From assembly GCA_003402705.1 (NCBI GenBank), contig QQNF01000037.1, positions 1 to 38,991 of the forward strand: a DNA stretch of 38,991 nucleotides, written 5' to 3'. Positions 1-8,981 of the stretch are shown here, one piece after another (position 1 is the first letter of the stretch; each line of letters begins with the position of its first letter). Source of the DNA: Verrucomicrobiota bacterium (GTDB lineage: Bacteria; Verrucomicrobiota; Verrucomicrobiia; Verrucomicrobiales; V1-33). Both the position numbers and the translations under genes were made by a program. A model generated the notes under the pieces. It had not been told where the DNA came from. It worked only from the letters and a program-made list of their open reading frames with translations, and did no database searches.

Positions 1-959
1 ACTCGCCCCACCCCACCCCGCCGCCCGCCCAGCCCCACCCGCGGCTTCCCCCTCACCAGCACTCCAAACATCACCGTCGCCAGCACCGCTCGCCCCACCG
101 CCGCCACCACCCCCAAACTCCGCCCCACCGCATTAGCTTCACCCTCCACCCGCGCGCCCACCATCGCCGCCACCGCCTCCAGCATCACCGCCGATCCCGC
201 CACCACCAGCAGATGACCCGCTAGCGCCCCGACCCCGCCCGCCCGCAACTCCGGCCACCGCCGCACCATCATCACCACCGCCGCCAATCCCCACACCACC
301 GCCACCCAACACAACGGCAGCACCGCCTCCGCCACCACCACCCCGGCCGCCGTCACCCACGCCACCCGGTCACGCCCCGCCCCAACCACCGCAGGCTGCC
401 ACCCAGCCACACCACCCACAGGCACCATCGCCAAAAACTCCGCCCGCCAGCGCTCCGCCACCACCACCAGCGCCAATCCCTGCCACGGCGCACTCAATAC
501 CCCTAACCCCATCCCCACCCAACCCCCTCCATCCTGCCACCACATCCCGCCCGCCAGCGCCAACACCCCCACCACCATCATCCCCATCCACAATCCCTCA
601 CGCCCCTCCGGCACCAGCGCACCCATCCCAGCCCGAACCCCCGGCCATCCCACCAACCACATTCCTAGCAACATCAGTCCCGCCAGCTTCCCGCTCACCA
701 CCCACGTCAACGCATGACATGCCGTCTCCACCGCCCCACCGAAAACCCCGTCCCATCCCCACACTCCGCCCATCCCCGCACCCAGCAACTCATCCCCAAC
801 CCCGATCACCGCCGCCACCACCACCAGCCACGGCTCCCGCGCCACCACCCGGAAACTCTCCCCCACCAATCCACGCCACGGATTCACCACCAGCATCACC
901 AGCCAGCAGACCAGCGCCCCAGCCAGCCACACCCACTCCTGCCATGCCGGATCATTCAT
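1..959 (-). CDS. Hydrophobic multi-pass membrane protein, 3' end cut by the window edge
   Basis: An open frame runs from an ATG at 959 to the window edge with no stop (about 319 codons), so the C-terminus is missing. The start lies 18 bases after the lepB stop, with a purine-rich GAGGCGG about 12 bases upstream, so it is probably co-transcribed with lepB. The product starts MNDPAWQEWVWLAG and is dominated by Val, Ala, Gly, Leu and Trp in several hydrophobic stretches, consistent with five or more membrane segments. Codons are almost all G-ending (GTG, GCG, CTG, GGG), fitting the G-rich minus strand. I recognise no family. A membrane protein of unknown function is as far as the sequence goes. 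Confidence 0.6.
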   Translation of the reverse strand, partial: MNDPAWQEWVWLAGALVCWLVMLVVNPWRGLVGESFRVVAREPWLVVVAAVIGVGDELLGAGMGGVWGWDGVFGGAVETACHALTWVVSGKLAGLMLLGMWLVGWPGVRAGMGALVPEGREGLWMGMMVVGVLALAGGMWWQDGGGWVGMGLGVLSAPWQGLALVVVAERWRAEFLAMVPVGGVAGWQPAVVGAGRDRVAWVTAAGVVVAEAVLPLCWVAVVWGLAAVVMMVRRWPELRAGGVGALAGHLLVVAGSAVMLEAVAAMVGARVEGEANAVGRSLGVVAAVGRAVLATVMFGVLVRGKPRVGLGGRRGGVGR

Positions 960-977
960 CCGCACGACGCCACCGCC

Positions 978-2255
978 TCAGCGGATCAGCCCCCAGTGCG
1001 GCCTGAACGGCCAGTACACCACAAACGCCGGCCCCACCAGATTCCGCTCCGGCACCGGCCCCCAGTTCCGACTGTCAAAACTGTTCGGACTGTTGTCCCC
1101 CATCGCCATATACCCACGCTTCCCAGGCTCCGCAGGCAGCGTCACCTCATCCGTCTGCTCCACACTCAGAAATCCCACGTAGTTCTCCACCAACGGCGGC
1201 TGCGGAGGCGACGGCGTCCGGTACCCCTGATACGGAAACCCCGTCACCGACGGCCCCTGTCCCGCCACGTTCTTCATCCCCTCCTCCACCGCAGGCACTC
1301 CATTCACCAGCAACTCCGGCGGCCGCACCTGCAACCGGTCCCCAGGCACCCCCACCAATCGCTTGATGTAATGCTGCGACTTCGTCCCCGGCGGCGGCAC
1401 AATCCCCGTAATCCCAGCCGTGCTGAACACAAACACCTCCCCGCGACTCGGCTTCCGGAAATGATAGGACATCTTGTCCACCAGCAGCTGGTCCCCGGAA
1501 TCCACATACCCACGCGCAAACACTTCCCCTCCCTTGAACCGCACCCGCCGCGGCCGCCCCGTCGCATCAAACCCGCCGCGCAGGGTCTCCATCTGGCTCC
1601 CCGGACTGTCATCCGCCCGGATGTTCACACTCTGCGCCCGTACCGTCGCATCCATGCACAGCTCCCCTAGCAACTGCCGCGCCGGCGCATACACCGTGAT
1701 CTGACCCTTGTCGAAATACAGATCCGTAAACGTGAAGAAATTCGCCTTCGAACGCTGCCGGTACCCTAGAAACTCCGCCTCGCCCCACTCCGCAGGGATC
1801 TTCTTATCCACATAGTTCCTCCCGCGCCACACATACTCCCACCCCTTCACCGCCACATTCGGCACCGCCTTCTCATCCTCCATCCGCTGCGCCGTAATCC
1901 CATTCAGCGTCGGCTGCATCGACGCCGTCGGTATCTTGAACGGCTGCAGATAATACGCACGGATCCCCAGCGCCACAATCACCGCCACAATGATCACCTC
2001 CAGATTCTCACGCAACGGCGACGACTGATACCCAGGCACCGCCGCCTCACAGCACTTCACCAGCTTCGGCTCCAGCTCGCCCAGCGCCGCTCGGTCCCGC
2101 GCCTTCAGCGCCGCCCCAAACGCACTCTGCATCTCCTTCACCTCCTCAAGCCGCTCCGCAGGCATCAGATCCCGCTGATACGCCACAAACTTCTCCACCC
2201 CCTTCCCAAGGTCGCGGTACTTCTTCAGCCACGGCGGTGTCAGCAACGGTATCAT
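978..2255 (-). CDS. lepB: Signal peptidase I
   Basis: Membrane-bound serine protease that removes signal peptides from exported pre-proteins (peptidase family S26). The 425 residues hold a cytosolic N-terminal region of about 85 residues, one membrane segment (about 86-104), and the catalytic serine in the motif PTASMQPT (S112). The box around GDQLLVDKMSYHF is near 254-265, the catalytic lysine is in YIKRLVG (K298), and the last box MGDNSPNSFDSRNWG is near 385-399. The gap between the Ser box and the next conserved box is about 140 residues, much longer than in E. coli LepB, so there is an extra periplasmic segment. It follows lepA by 46 bases, a pairing common in bacteria. The start ATG at 2255 gives the full N-terminus. 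Confidence 0.93.
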   Translation of the reverse strand: MIPLLTPPWLKKYRDLGKGVEKFVAYQRDLMPAERLEEVKEMQSAFGAALKARDRAALGELEPKLVKCCEAAVPGYQSSPLRENLEVIIVAVIVALGIRAYYLQPFKIPTASMQPTLNGITAQRMEDEKAVPNVAVKGWEYVWRGRNYVDKKIPAEWGEAEFLGYRQRSKANFFTFTDLYFDKGQITVYAPARQLLGELCMDATVRAQSVNIRADDSPGSQMETLRGGFDATGRPRRVRFKGGEVFARGYVDSGDQLLVDKMSYHFRKPSRGEVFVFSTAGITGIVPPPGTKSQHYIKRLVGVPGDRLQVRPPELLVNGVPAVEEGMKNVAGQGPSVTGFPYQGYRTPSPPQPPLVENYVGFLSVEQTDEVTLPAEPGKRGYMAMGDNSPNSFDSRNWGPVPERNLVGPAFVVYWPFRPHWGLIR

Positions 2256-2278
2256 AGCTTCAATCTCAGTTCTCGGTT

Positions 2279-2297
2279 CTCTCTCTCTCTCTCTCTC
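2279..2297. repeat. CT/GA dinucleotide microsatellite between lepA and lepB
   Basis: About nine and a half CT units on the plus strand (GA on the coding strand) fill the short gap just after the lepA stop and end about 24 bases before the lepB start. On the mRNA this is a purine tract upstream of the lepB start codon. Its position could affect translation of lepB, but no function is shown. Confidence 0.85.
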
Positions 2298-2301
2298 ACT
2301 C

Positions 2302-4104
2302 TCAATCCCCAGTCTTCAGCACCTCCACAAACGCTTCCTGCGGAATATTCACCTTCCCGATCATCTTCATCCGCTTCTTCCCTTCCTTCTGCTTCTCCAG
2401 CAGCTTCCGCTTCCGCGAAATGTCACCACCATAACACTTCGCCGTCACGTTCTTCCGCATCGCCGTCAGACTCTCCCGCGCCACAATCTTCCCGCCAATC
2501 GCCGCCTGAATCGCCACCGTGAACAACTGCTTCGGAATCACCTCCGCTAGCTTCTTCGCCAGCGCCCGACCCCGCGTCTCCGCCTTGTCACGGTGCACAA
2601 TCGTCGCAAACGCATCCACAGGATCCCCGTTGATCAGCATCTCCATCTTCACCAGCTTGTCCGCCCGGAACCCGCAGTACTCATAGTCCATGCTCCCGTA
2701 CCCGCGCGTGATGCTCTTCAGCTTGTCGTTGAAATCCACCAGAATCTCATTCAGCGGCAGCACGCACGTCAGCATCACCCGGTGCGCATCCAGCGTCTCC
2801 GTGTTCTCCAGCGCCCCGCGCTTCTCACCGATCAGCTTCATGATGTCCCCGATGCACTCGTTCGGTATCAGAATGAACGCCCTCACCATCGGCTCCCGGA
2901 TCTCCTCCATCGTCCCAGGATCAGGCATGTAAGTCGGATTATCAATCTTCAACTCCTCCCCGTTCGTCAGCGTGATCTCATACACCACACTCGGATACGT
3001 CGAAATGATGTCCATGTTGTACTCCCGCCGCAGCCGCTCCACCACAATCTCCATGTGCAGCAACCCCAGAAACCCGCACCGGAACCCGAACCCTAACGCC
3101 GCCGACGACTCCTGCTGATAACGGAACGCACTGTCGTTGATCTGCAGCTTCCCCATCGCCAGCTTCAATGGCTCGAAATCATCCGAACTCACAGGATAAA
3201 TCCCGCTGTACACCATCGGCTGAATCTCCTTGAACCCAGGCAGCGGCTCCGGCGCCATCCGCGTCGTCTCCATGATCGTGTCCCCGATCTTCACCTCCGA
3301 CGTGCTCTTCATGTTCGCCACCACATACCCCACATCCCCAGCCACCAGCGACTCGCACCGCGCCTGCTTCGGCGTGAAAATCCCCACCTCCTTCAGCTCA
3401 TACGACTTGTTCGTCGCATACATCGTCACATTCGTCCCCCGCTTCAGCGTCCCGCTCACCACACGCACATACATCACCACCCCCCGGTACGCGTCAAACA
3501 CACTGTCAAACACACTCGCCCTCAGCAACCCGTCCTCCGGAATCTGCGGCGGCGGCACCCGCTCAATCACCGCCTCCAGAATGTCCTCAATCCCAATCCC
3601 CATCTTCGCACTCGCCTTGATCGCCTCCTCATGCGGAATCGCCAGAATGTCCTCCAGTTGCTTGTAAACCGCCGGCAGATTGCTCGACGGCAGATCAATC
3701 TTGTTGATCACAGGCACAATCTTCAGCTTCTGCCCCAGCGCCAGATGCAGATTCGCCACCGTCTGCGCCTCTACCCCCTGCGCCGCATCCACCAGCAGCA
3801 CCGCCCCCTCGCACGCCCCCAGACTCCGGCTCACCTCATACGCAAAATCCACGTGCCCAGGCGTGTCAATCAGGTTCAGCTTGTACGTCTTCCCATCCCT
3901 CGCCTTGTACGCCATCGTCACAGGATGGCACTTGATCGTGATCCCACGCTCCCGCTCGAGATCCATGGCATCAAGCAACTGCGCCTGCATCTCCCGCTGC
4001 GTCACCGTGCGGGTGGCTTCAAGCAACCGGTCGGACAACGTGGTCTTCCCATGGTCGATGTGGGCGATGATCGAGAAATTACGGGTAAGAGTAGCAACAG
4101 GCAT
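2302..4104 (-). CDS. lepA: Elongation factor 4 (back-translocating GTPase LepA)
   Basis: Ribosome-associated GTPase of the EF-G-like family, 600 residues, the usual length. The G1 motif AHIDHGKTT is at about 14-22, the G3 motif DTPGHVDF at about 80-87 and the G4 motif NKIDLP at about 134-139. The C-terminal half carries the EF4-specific domain ending in a basic segment. EF4 acts on stalled or mis-translocated ribosomes in the cytoplasm. A 112-base gap separates it from the upstream DUF420 gene, so it may have its own promoter, and lepB follows. Nothing in the sequence looks disrupted. Confidence 0.97.
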   Translation of the reverse strand: MPVATLTRNFSIIAHIDHGKTTLSDRLLEATRTVTQREMQAQLLDAMDLERERGITIKCHPVTMAYKARDGKTYKLNLIDTPGHVDFAYEVSRSLGACEGAVLLVDAAQGVEAQTVANLHLALGQKLKIVPVINKIDLPSSNLPAVYKQLEDILAIPHEEAIKASAKMGIGIEDILEAVIERVPPPQIPEDGLLRASVFDSVFDAYRGVVMYVRVVSGTLKRGTNVTMYATNKSYELKEVGIFTPKQARCESLVAGDVGYVVANMKSTSEVKIGDTIMETTRMAPEPLPGFKEIQPMVYSGIYPVSSDDFEPLKLAMGKLQINDSAFRYQQESSAALGFGFRCGFLGLLHMEIVVERLRREYNMDIISTYPSVVYEITLTNGEELKIDNPTYMPDPGTMEEIREPMVRAFILIPNECIGDIMKLIGEKRGALENTETLDAHRVMLTCVLPLNEILVDFNDKLKSITRGYGSMDYEYCGFRADKLVKMEMLINGDPVDAFATIVHRDKAETRGRALAKKLAEVIPKQLFTVAIQAAIGGKIVARESLTAMRKNVTAKCYGGDISRKRKLLEKQKEGKKRMKMIGKVNIPQEAFVEVLKTGD

Positions 4105-4216
4105 TCCGGTACGGGAAAAGGAAAAAAGCAGAGCCAGCGTCCCTAATACCTCCCGCGCCTCTTGTAAAGCGACCCCGCACCGTTCTTCACGCCATCACCA
4201 ACGCGCCCCCAGCCCC

Positions 4217-4747
4217 TCAATTCACACCCGCCGCCGCACCCGGCACCGCCGCAGGCTTCTCCCCCGCTCCTCCCATCTGCACACCCTCCAGCCACCGGAT
4301 CCGCTCCCACTCACTCGAAGGATACCACCGGTAGTTCATCAGGTACACCACCACCCCAGTCACCGACACATATAGCCAGACCGGCAGCGTCCACCTCGCA
4401 ATCGCCCGGTGACTCTCAAACCTCCTCCGCGCCGCACGCGACACCGTCATCGGCACAAGGACCACAATGCTGAAACTCCCCACAAGGTGCGTCAGCAGAA
4501 TCGAGAAATACACCACCCTCACCGTCCCCTCCGCCGTGAACGGCACATGCCCCTTCCCCGTATGCTGCACCAGCCACCCGTGCCACGTCAGATAGCACAC
4601 AAGAAACGCCGCCGACGCCGCCAGCGCCGCTATCATGAAGGCCGCATGCCCCTTTCGGTTCCCGCTCCGAATCGCAAACCACCCAGCCAGCAGCAGCACC
4701 GTCGCCAGCCCGTTCAGACACGCATTGATCAATGGCAAATTCGTCAT
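4217..4747 (-). CDS. DUF420-family membrane protein linked to cytochrome oxidase genes
   Basis: A 176-residue protein with four predicted membrane helices (about 5-25, 38-58, 80-105 and 118-140). The opening MTNLPLINACLNGLATVLL and the helix-2 sequence around CYLTWHGW are typical of DUF420 proteins, which recur beside heme-copper oxidase and SCO genes; a role in oxidase assembly is suspected for the family. It starts 19 bases after the SCO gene and appears to end the oxidase part of the operon. The C-terminal tail is Ala/Gly/Pro-rich. The family call is from motif recognition, and its molecular role here is inferred from context. Confidence 0.8.
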   Translation of the reverse strand: MTNLPLINACLNGLATVLLLAGWFAIRSGNRKGHAAFMIAALAASAAFLVCYLTWHGWLVQHTGKGHVPFTAEGTVRVVYFSILLTHLVGSFSIVVLVPMTVSRAARRRFESHRAIARWTLPVWLYVSVTGVVVYLMNYRWYPSSEWERIRWLEGVQMGGAGEKPAAVPGAAAGVN

Positions 4748-4766
4748 CTTTGCTCCCTGGTAACTC

Positions 4767-5513
4767 TCATTCTCCCTTCGCAGCTTCCTCCAGCACTTTC
4801 TTCACATCCTCCCCAATCGGCCGCGGATACCACGAATCGTCAAACGCCGCATGAAACGGATGCCAGAAATAATCATTGTCCGTCGGCGTCCGCACCGACC
4901 CATGATGGTCAATCATCACCATCACCAGCGAATGATCCCACACATCCGCAGGATTCTCCCGGATCTGCTCCTCAGGCTTCCGCTGCACCGAAATCTTGAA
5001 CGTGTTCATCATCCACTTCCGCACCTCGTTCCCCTCAGCCTCCGTCCCGTTCTTCGTCGTCAGAAACCACCAGTTCTCCCCCTTGAACCCCTTCGTCTCC
5101 GTCCACGACTTCAACAACTCCGGCCGGTCGTGCTCCGGGTACAGACTCACCGAGATCAGCTGAAACCTCGGGTCACTCCCGAACTCATCCTGCAGCCGCT
5201 TCATCGCATCCGCCACCCCCGCACATCCCCGCGGACACGTCGTGTACAGATACGACAGCACAATCACCTTCCCCTTCACCTCCTCAAGCCGCCGCTCCTT
5301 CCCATTCACATCCACAAACAACCCCGGATCCTTCTCCACCGATTGCTTCTTCGGCAGCCGCCCCTTCATCACATCCTGCTTCACTTTCAGATAGTAATTG
5401 AACCACACCACCGACCCCAGCGCCATCAGCACCAGACAGACAGCCAGCGCCGTGCGGCGGGACGGCGGGGGCGATGCAGGGAGCTGACTTTGATCCAATT
5501 CAGGGGAAGACAT
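4767..5513 (-). CDS. SCO1/SenC-type copper chaperone for cytochrome oxidase
   Basis: A 248-residue membrane-anchored thioredoxin-fold protein that delivers copper to the CuA centre of cytochrome c oxidase. The N-terminal anchor spans about 21-41. The copper-binding pair is C93-P-R-G-C97, and the distal histidine is H194 in VWDHSLVM, the three expected ligands. A GTG at 5549 would extend the protein by 12 residues into ctaB, but the ATG at 5513, 22 bases after the ctaB stop, gives the normal N-terminus and is chosen. Its place directly after ctaA-ctaB and downstream of coxB supports a role in assembling this oxidase. Confidence 0.93.
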   Translation of the reverse strand: MSSPELDQSQLPASPPPSRRTALAVCLVLMALGSVVWFNYYLKVKQDVMKGRLPKKQSVEKDPGLFVDVNGKERRLEEVKGKVIVLSYLYTTCPRGCAGVADAMKRLQDEFGSDPRFQLISVSLYPEHDRPELLKSWTETKGFKGENWWFLTTKNGTEAEGNEVRKWMMNTFKISVQRKPEEQIRENPADVWDHSLVMVMIDHHGSVRTPTDNDYFWHPFHAAFDDSWYPRPIGEDVKKVLEEAAKGE

Positions 5514-5535
5514 GGTAATGGAACGTTCCAGCGCC

Positions 5536-6510
5536 TCACCGCCGGGCACAAATTAATACGGCCGCCAGCATCGCCGGGAGATAAAGAAGCGTCGCAAAGA
5601 ACAACCGCCGCGCCGCCGCTCGCTCCGGCACCCGCAAAAACTTCAGACTCAACCACACCAGCCACCCGCCCAGCACCAAACCCATCGGCGCAAACCACCA
5701 CGACGCAAACCCAGCCAGCGGCGGCCACACCCCCAGCGGCAGCAATAGCAGGCTCCACCCCAACGCTCGCCGCGCCGTCGCAGCCCCGCTCTCATCGTCA
5801 TTGCTCCACATCACAAAACCACCACGCACATACTCCTCACGATACATCCAGTTGATCGCCAGAAAATGCGGCAGCTGCCAGAGAAACAGCAGCCCGAACA
5901 GAAACAGCGCCCCAGGTGCCGTCATCAGCTCGCTCCTCAACAGCACCCGATGATAATTCCGGAACTCCAGCCCTCCCGGCACCGCCACCCACCCGATCAC
6001 CGGCGGAATCGCCCCCGATACCGCCCCCACAATCGTGTTCCACACCGACTTCCGCTTCATCGGCGTGTAGATGAACAAATAAACCAGCAGGGTCAGCCCG
6101 GCCAGCGCCGCCGCCTCCGTGTTCACCTTCACCCCAAGATGAATAATCCCCGCTCCAGCCAGCAACGCCCCGATCACAAACGCCACCTCGGGCTGCAGCC
6201 GCCGCGACGCCAACGGCCGGTCCGCCGTCCGCTGCATCCGCGCATCCGCATCCATCTCCATCAGTTGATTGAAAACCGACGCTCCGAACGCCGTCAGCGC
6301 CGTCCCCGCAATCGTATGCACCAGCCGCCACGGCAACGCTCCCGGCCAGTCCACCAGCAGGCAATGCAGCCAGTACCCAGCCGCCGTCGTCACCACCACC
6401 AGCGCACTCAATCGCGCCTTCGTCAGCAGCATGAAATCCCCGCGCGTGAATCCCGGCCGAAGCGTGGCACCGACGGCATCATCGGAAGTCTGTGGGGCGG
6501 GAGTTGTCAT
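5536..6510 (-). CDS. ctaB: Protoheme IX farnesyltransferase (heme O synthase)
   Basis: Membrane UbiA-family prenyltransferase that adds a farnesyl group to heme B, giving heme O, the precursor of heme A. The protein is 324 residues with about nine hydrophobic helices. The polyprenyl-diphosphate/Mg-binding region NQLMEMDADARMQRTADRPL starts at N81, and the second conserved region WQLPHFLAINW follows in the second half. It overlaps the end of ctaA by ATGA, so the two heme-A genes are translationally coupled, and the SCO gene follows 22 bases later. Length and motifs are normal for the family. Confidence 0.95.
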   Translation of the reverse strand: MTTPAPQTSDDAVGATLRPGFTRGDFMLLTKARLSALVVVTTAAGYWLHCLLVDWPGALPWRLVHTIAGTALTAFGASVFNQLMEMDADARMQRTADRPLASRRLQPEVAFVIGALLAGAGIIHLGVKVNTEAAALAGLTLLVYLFIYTPMKRKSVWNTIVGAVSGAIPPVIGWVAVPGGLEFRNYHRVLLRSELMTAPGALFLFGLLFLWQLPHFLAINWMYREEYVRGGFVMWSNDDESGAATARRALGWSLLLLPLGVWPPLAGFASWWFAPMGLVLGGWLVWLSLKFLRVPERAAARRLFFATLLYLPAMLAAVLICARR

Positions 6511-7532
6511 GCTTCCTCCCCCATGGCGGACGTCTCGGACCCACGCAACCGACTGCGCAACAGCAGCGACAAACCCACCCCATGCACCAGAAATGCCAGC
6601 AGCAGGTGCACCGGCTGCACCACCGCAGGCAGATTCGCCCGGATCAGCACCACCCCCGCCACATACTCCATCGCCACCAGCAACCCCAGCACCGGAATCA
6701 GCACCGGTGCCGCCTCAACACACTCTCCCCGCGCCCGCAGCCGGAAAAACACCAGCCCCACCAGCGTCACCACCACCACCGCCCCCACCCGGTGCCACGC
6801 AAACGTCACCCCAAGCACCGCCTCAAGTTTCACCTGTGCCCCGTCTCCGCAGCATCCCGCCAGCTTCGCCTGATCCACAATCTCCCGCACCTGCGTCCCT
6901 ACCACCGTCTGCGCCACCACCGCCACCACACACGCCACCAGATGCCACCTCAGCGACTTCGAAACCACCATCCCACGCCTCGTCACCACCCTGTGCCGAA
7001 TCCATAGCCCCGTCGTGATCAGACCCATCGCCAGCATCATGTGCAGCGTGATCTTCCACGGCAGCAGATTCGTGTCCACCACCACCTTCCCCAACCACGC
7101 CACCACCCCAAACAATACCACCTGCCCAACCAGTACCACCTTCAATAACCCATCCCGCCGCCCGGACACCACCGCCAGCACCAGCGTCGCCAGCGCCGCC
7201 AACCCACTCACCGCCCCAAGACACCGATTCAAAAACTCGATCCACGTCTCCATCGCACTGAAATTCTCCCGCACACTCGCCTCCGTCACCTCCACCTCCG
7301 CCCGTCCATGGCCCGCCCACGACTTCCGATACTTCGCCAGATCAAGCCTCGCAAAATCAATCTCCTCAGCCTTCAGCGGCGGCACCAGCCGCCCATAACA
7401 ACGCGGCCAGTCCGGACACCCCATCCCTGATCCCGTCGCCCGCACCACCGCCCCAGCCAGCACCACAAGGTACAACAGCACCAGCGTCAGCAATGCCGCT
7501 CGCGGCAGCAGTCTTTCGGCTATCCCTCGCAT
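6507..7532 (-). CDS. ctaA: Heme A synthase (CtaA/COX15 family)
   Basis: Oxidises the C8 methyl of heme O to the formyl group of heme A. The ATG at 7532 follows a purine run GAAGAGAGAG and gives 341 residues; a TTG further upstream (7595) would add 21 unlikely residues. The sequence shows eight hydrophobic helices, the loop cysteine pair in GCPDWPRC after helix 1, and histidines in TLHMML, AWHRVG and QPVHLL. The usual ExxHR motif reads EFLNR, with Asn at the first heme-ligand position; as far as I recall the Asn form also occurs in Bacteroidota-type CtaA, so this is probably a lineage variant and not a defect. It sits 97 bases after coxB and overlaps ctaB. Confidence 0.92.
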   Translation of the reverse strand: MRGIAERLLPRAALLTLVLLYLVVLAGAVVRATGSGMGCPDWPRCYGRLVPPLKAEEIDFARLDLAKYRKSWAGHGRAEVEVTEASVRENFSAMETWIEFLNRCLGAVSGLAALATLVLAVVSGRRDGLLKVVLVGQVVLFGVVAWLGKVVVDTNLLPWKITLHMMLAMGLITTGLWIRHRVVTRRGMVVSKSLRWHLVACVVAVVAQTVVGTQVREIVDQAKLAGCCGDGAQVKLEAVLGVTFAWHRVGAVVVVTLVGLVFFRLRARGECVEAAPVLIPVLGLLVAMEYVAGVVLIRANLPAVVQPVHLLLAFLVHGVGLSLLLRSRLRGSETSAMGEEA

Positions 7533-7629
7533 CTCTCTCTTCAAAATCAGGAATGAAAACGGACGCTGAGATCCCCCCAGCGCCCGCCCTCGCAATCAAT
7601 TTACGCTTACCGCACGAATCCAACCACCC

Positions 7630-8514
7630 TTACTTCACCTCCGCCTCAGCAGGCGCAGGCGTTGCGGCCGGAGCCCCGGCTGGGGCAGGCGTTTCAGCAG
7701 GTGCGGGTGCCACAGGCAATGTCGCCGCCGCAGGCGCAAGCCCAAGCTTCTTCGCAGCCTCCGCTCCAAACGGAGAATCCTTGAACTTCGGCGCATCCTT
7801 CGCCCATCCCTCAAAGGACTTCTGATCCACCACGTGCAGCAGCGATTTCATATTCCCGTGCGCCGCCCCGCACAACTGACCGCAGATAATCTCAGAATCC
7901 CCAATCGCCGACGGCACAAACCACATCCGGCTCACCTTCCCAGGATCGGCATCCTGCGCAATCCGCATCCTCACCAGCGCCAGATTGTGGATCACATCCT
8001 TCGCTGTCACCGCTATCTCAACCTTCTTCCCCTTCGGCAAAAACAACTCCGGAACCACAATGTCGTCCAAACCATTCGGATCCTCAGGATCAATCCCGAT
8101 CGGGTTCGCCGAACTCATCAGAAACCGATTCGTCATCCCGAACTTCTCGTCCGCACCAGGATATTGGAAACTCCACTTGAACTGCTCCGCAAAGGCATTC
8201 ACCCGCACGTCCGGATCAGGAAACTCATCCACCCGCGTCGCCCACAGCGGAAACGCAAACCCAAGCAGCAGGATCACCTCCGTCACAATCACCCCAATCT
8301 CAATGTGGCTCGACGCATTGCCAGTCACACCCGAATAGGATGCCTTCGGGTGATTCTTCCGCCGGAACCGAAACAGCGCGTAAGCAATGAAGATCCCCCA
8401 GCCAAGGCCAAGAAACAGCATGAACCAGTGCACGATTTCAAGCATGTGGTCCAGCAAGTGACCATGCTCGGAACCAACAGGCGGAATGCCGAGAAGTTTA
8501 TTCAGAATACCCAT
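7630..8514 (-). CDS. coxB: Cytochrome c oxidase subunit II (CuA subunit)
   Basis: Carries the binuclear CuA centre that accepts electrons from cytochrome c. With the ATG at 8514 it has 294 residues: two membrane helices (about 27-50 and 70-92) and a periplasmic cupredoxin domain. The CuA ligands are all visible: H176 (DVIHN), C211, C215, H219 and M222 in CGQLCGAAHGNM. Presence of CuA argues for a cytochrome c oxidase and against a quinol oxidase. There is no fused heme c domain; instead the C-terminus is a roughly 35-residue Ala/Pro/Glu tail. Unusually, coxB is downstream of coxA, coxC and coxD. Confidence 0.95.
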   Translation of the reverse strand: MGILNKLLGIPPVGSEHGHLLDHMLEIVHWFMLFLGLGWGIFIAYALFRFRRKNHPKASYSGVTGNASSHIEIGVIVTEVILLLGFAFPLWATRVDEFPDPDVRVNAFAEQFKWSFQYPGADEKFGMTNRFLMSSANPIGIDPEDPNGLDDIVVPELFLPKGKKVEIAVTAKDVIHNLALVRMRIAQDADPGKVSRMWFVPSAIGDSEIICGQLCGAAHGNMKSLLHVVDQKSFEGWAKDAPKFKDSPFGAEAAKKLGLAPAAATLPVAPAPAETPAPAGAPAATPAPAEAEVK

Positions 8515-8545
8515 AGCAATCGTAGGATGAACTCTTAACTCTTGT

Positions 8546-8740
8546 TCAGGACTGCGCCACCTCCGCCTCAAGGCGCCGCGCTCGGCGGATGAAAGACACC
8601 ACAATCGCAAAAATCACTCCAAACACCACCATCAGCGCCCCAAGCATCACAAAAACCGCCCCGTTCGCAGCAAGCACCGTCACCTGTCCACTCTGCCCGA
8701 TGCAGGTGGCACACGCCGGAGTAAACATCATGGTATTCAT
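8546..8740 (-). CDS. Small single-helix membrane protein of the oxidase cluster
   Basis: A 64-residue protein with a CATC motif near residue 10-13, a hydrophobic helix at about 27-50 and a basic end (FIRRARR). It has tight spacing to both neighbours (26 bases upstream, 31 downstream) and lies between coxD and coxB, so it is very likely translated as part of the oxidase operon. I do not recognise a family; small accessory subunits of cbb3 and caa3 oxidases have similar size and layout, which makes an accessory or assembly subunit plausible but unproven. Confidence 0.6.
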   Translation of the reverse strand: MNTMMFTPACATCIGQSGQVTVLAANGAVFVMLGALMVVFGVIFAIVVSFIRRARRLEAEVAQS

Positions 8741-8766
8741 CGCTTTATCATTTCAGTTCCCTGCTC

Positions 8767-8970
8767 TCAAACAATGATCTGCGGCGCCTTCCGGCGCACA
8801 AACCAAACCGTGTACACAATCAGCGCCGCTGCAATCACCCCGAAACCCACCCCGTACCCACGCAGCTCCTCAGTCACACTGTTGTCCCCAATCAACGCAT
8901 ACGCCAGTATCCCGAGATCGAAAAGAATCGCGATCACAAGAAAGAAGACATGGAAGCTCTTGAGGGACAT
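8767..8970 (-). CDS. Small two-helix membrane protein of the oxidase cluster
   Basis: A 67-residue protein with two predicted membrane helices (about 5-27 and 38-59) and a basic C-terminus (FVRRKAP). It starts 11 bases after coxD and is followed 26 bases later by another small membrane protein. I see no cofactor ligands and recognise no family. Location suggests a small oxidase subunit or assembly factor. Confidence 0.6.
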   Translation of the reverse strand: MSLKSFHVFFLVIAILFDLGILAYALIGDNSVTEELRGYGVGFGVIAAALIVYTVWFVRRKAPQIIV

Positions 8971-8981
8971 GACAGTAGAAC

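Noticed and set aside
139..591. Two Gly-rich frames on the minus strand near the left edge
   Set aside because: They overlap the hydrophobic gene in another frame, are low-complexity, and have no plausible start context.
5520..5529. Palindrome GGAACGTTCC between ctaB and the SCO gene
   Set aside because: Ten bases inside a 22-base operon gap; likely chance or part of the translation-start region, with no sign of a promoter.
6507..7532. CtaA with Asn in place of the first heme-ligand His, as a sign of a dead enzyme
   Set aside because: All other motifs are intact, the genes are coupled to ctaB, and I recall the Asn variant in Bacteroidota-type enzymes. Treated as a lineage variant.
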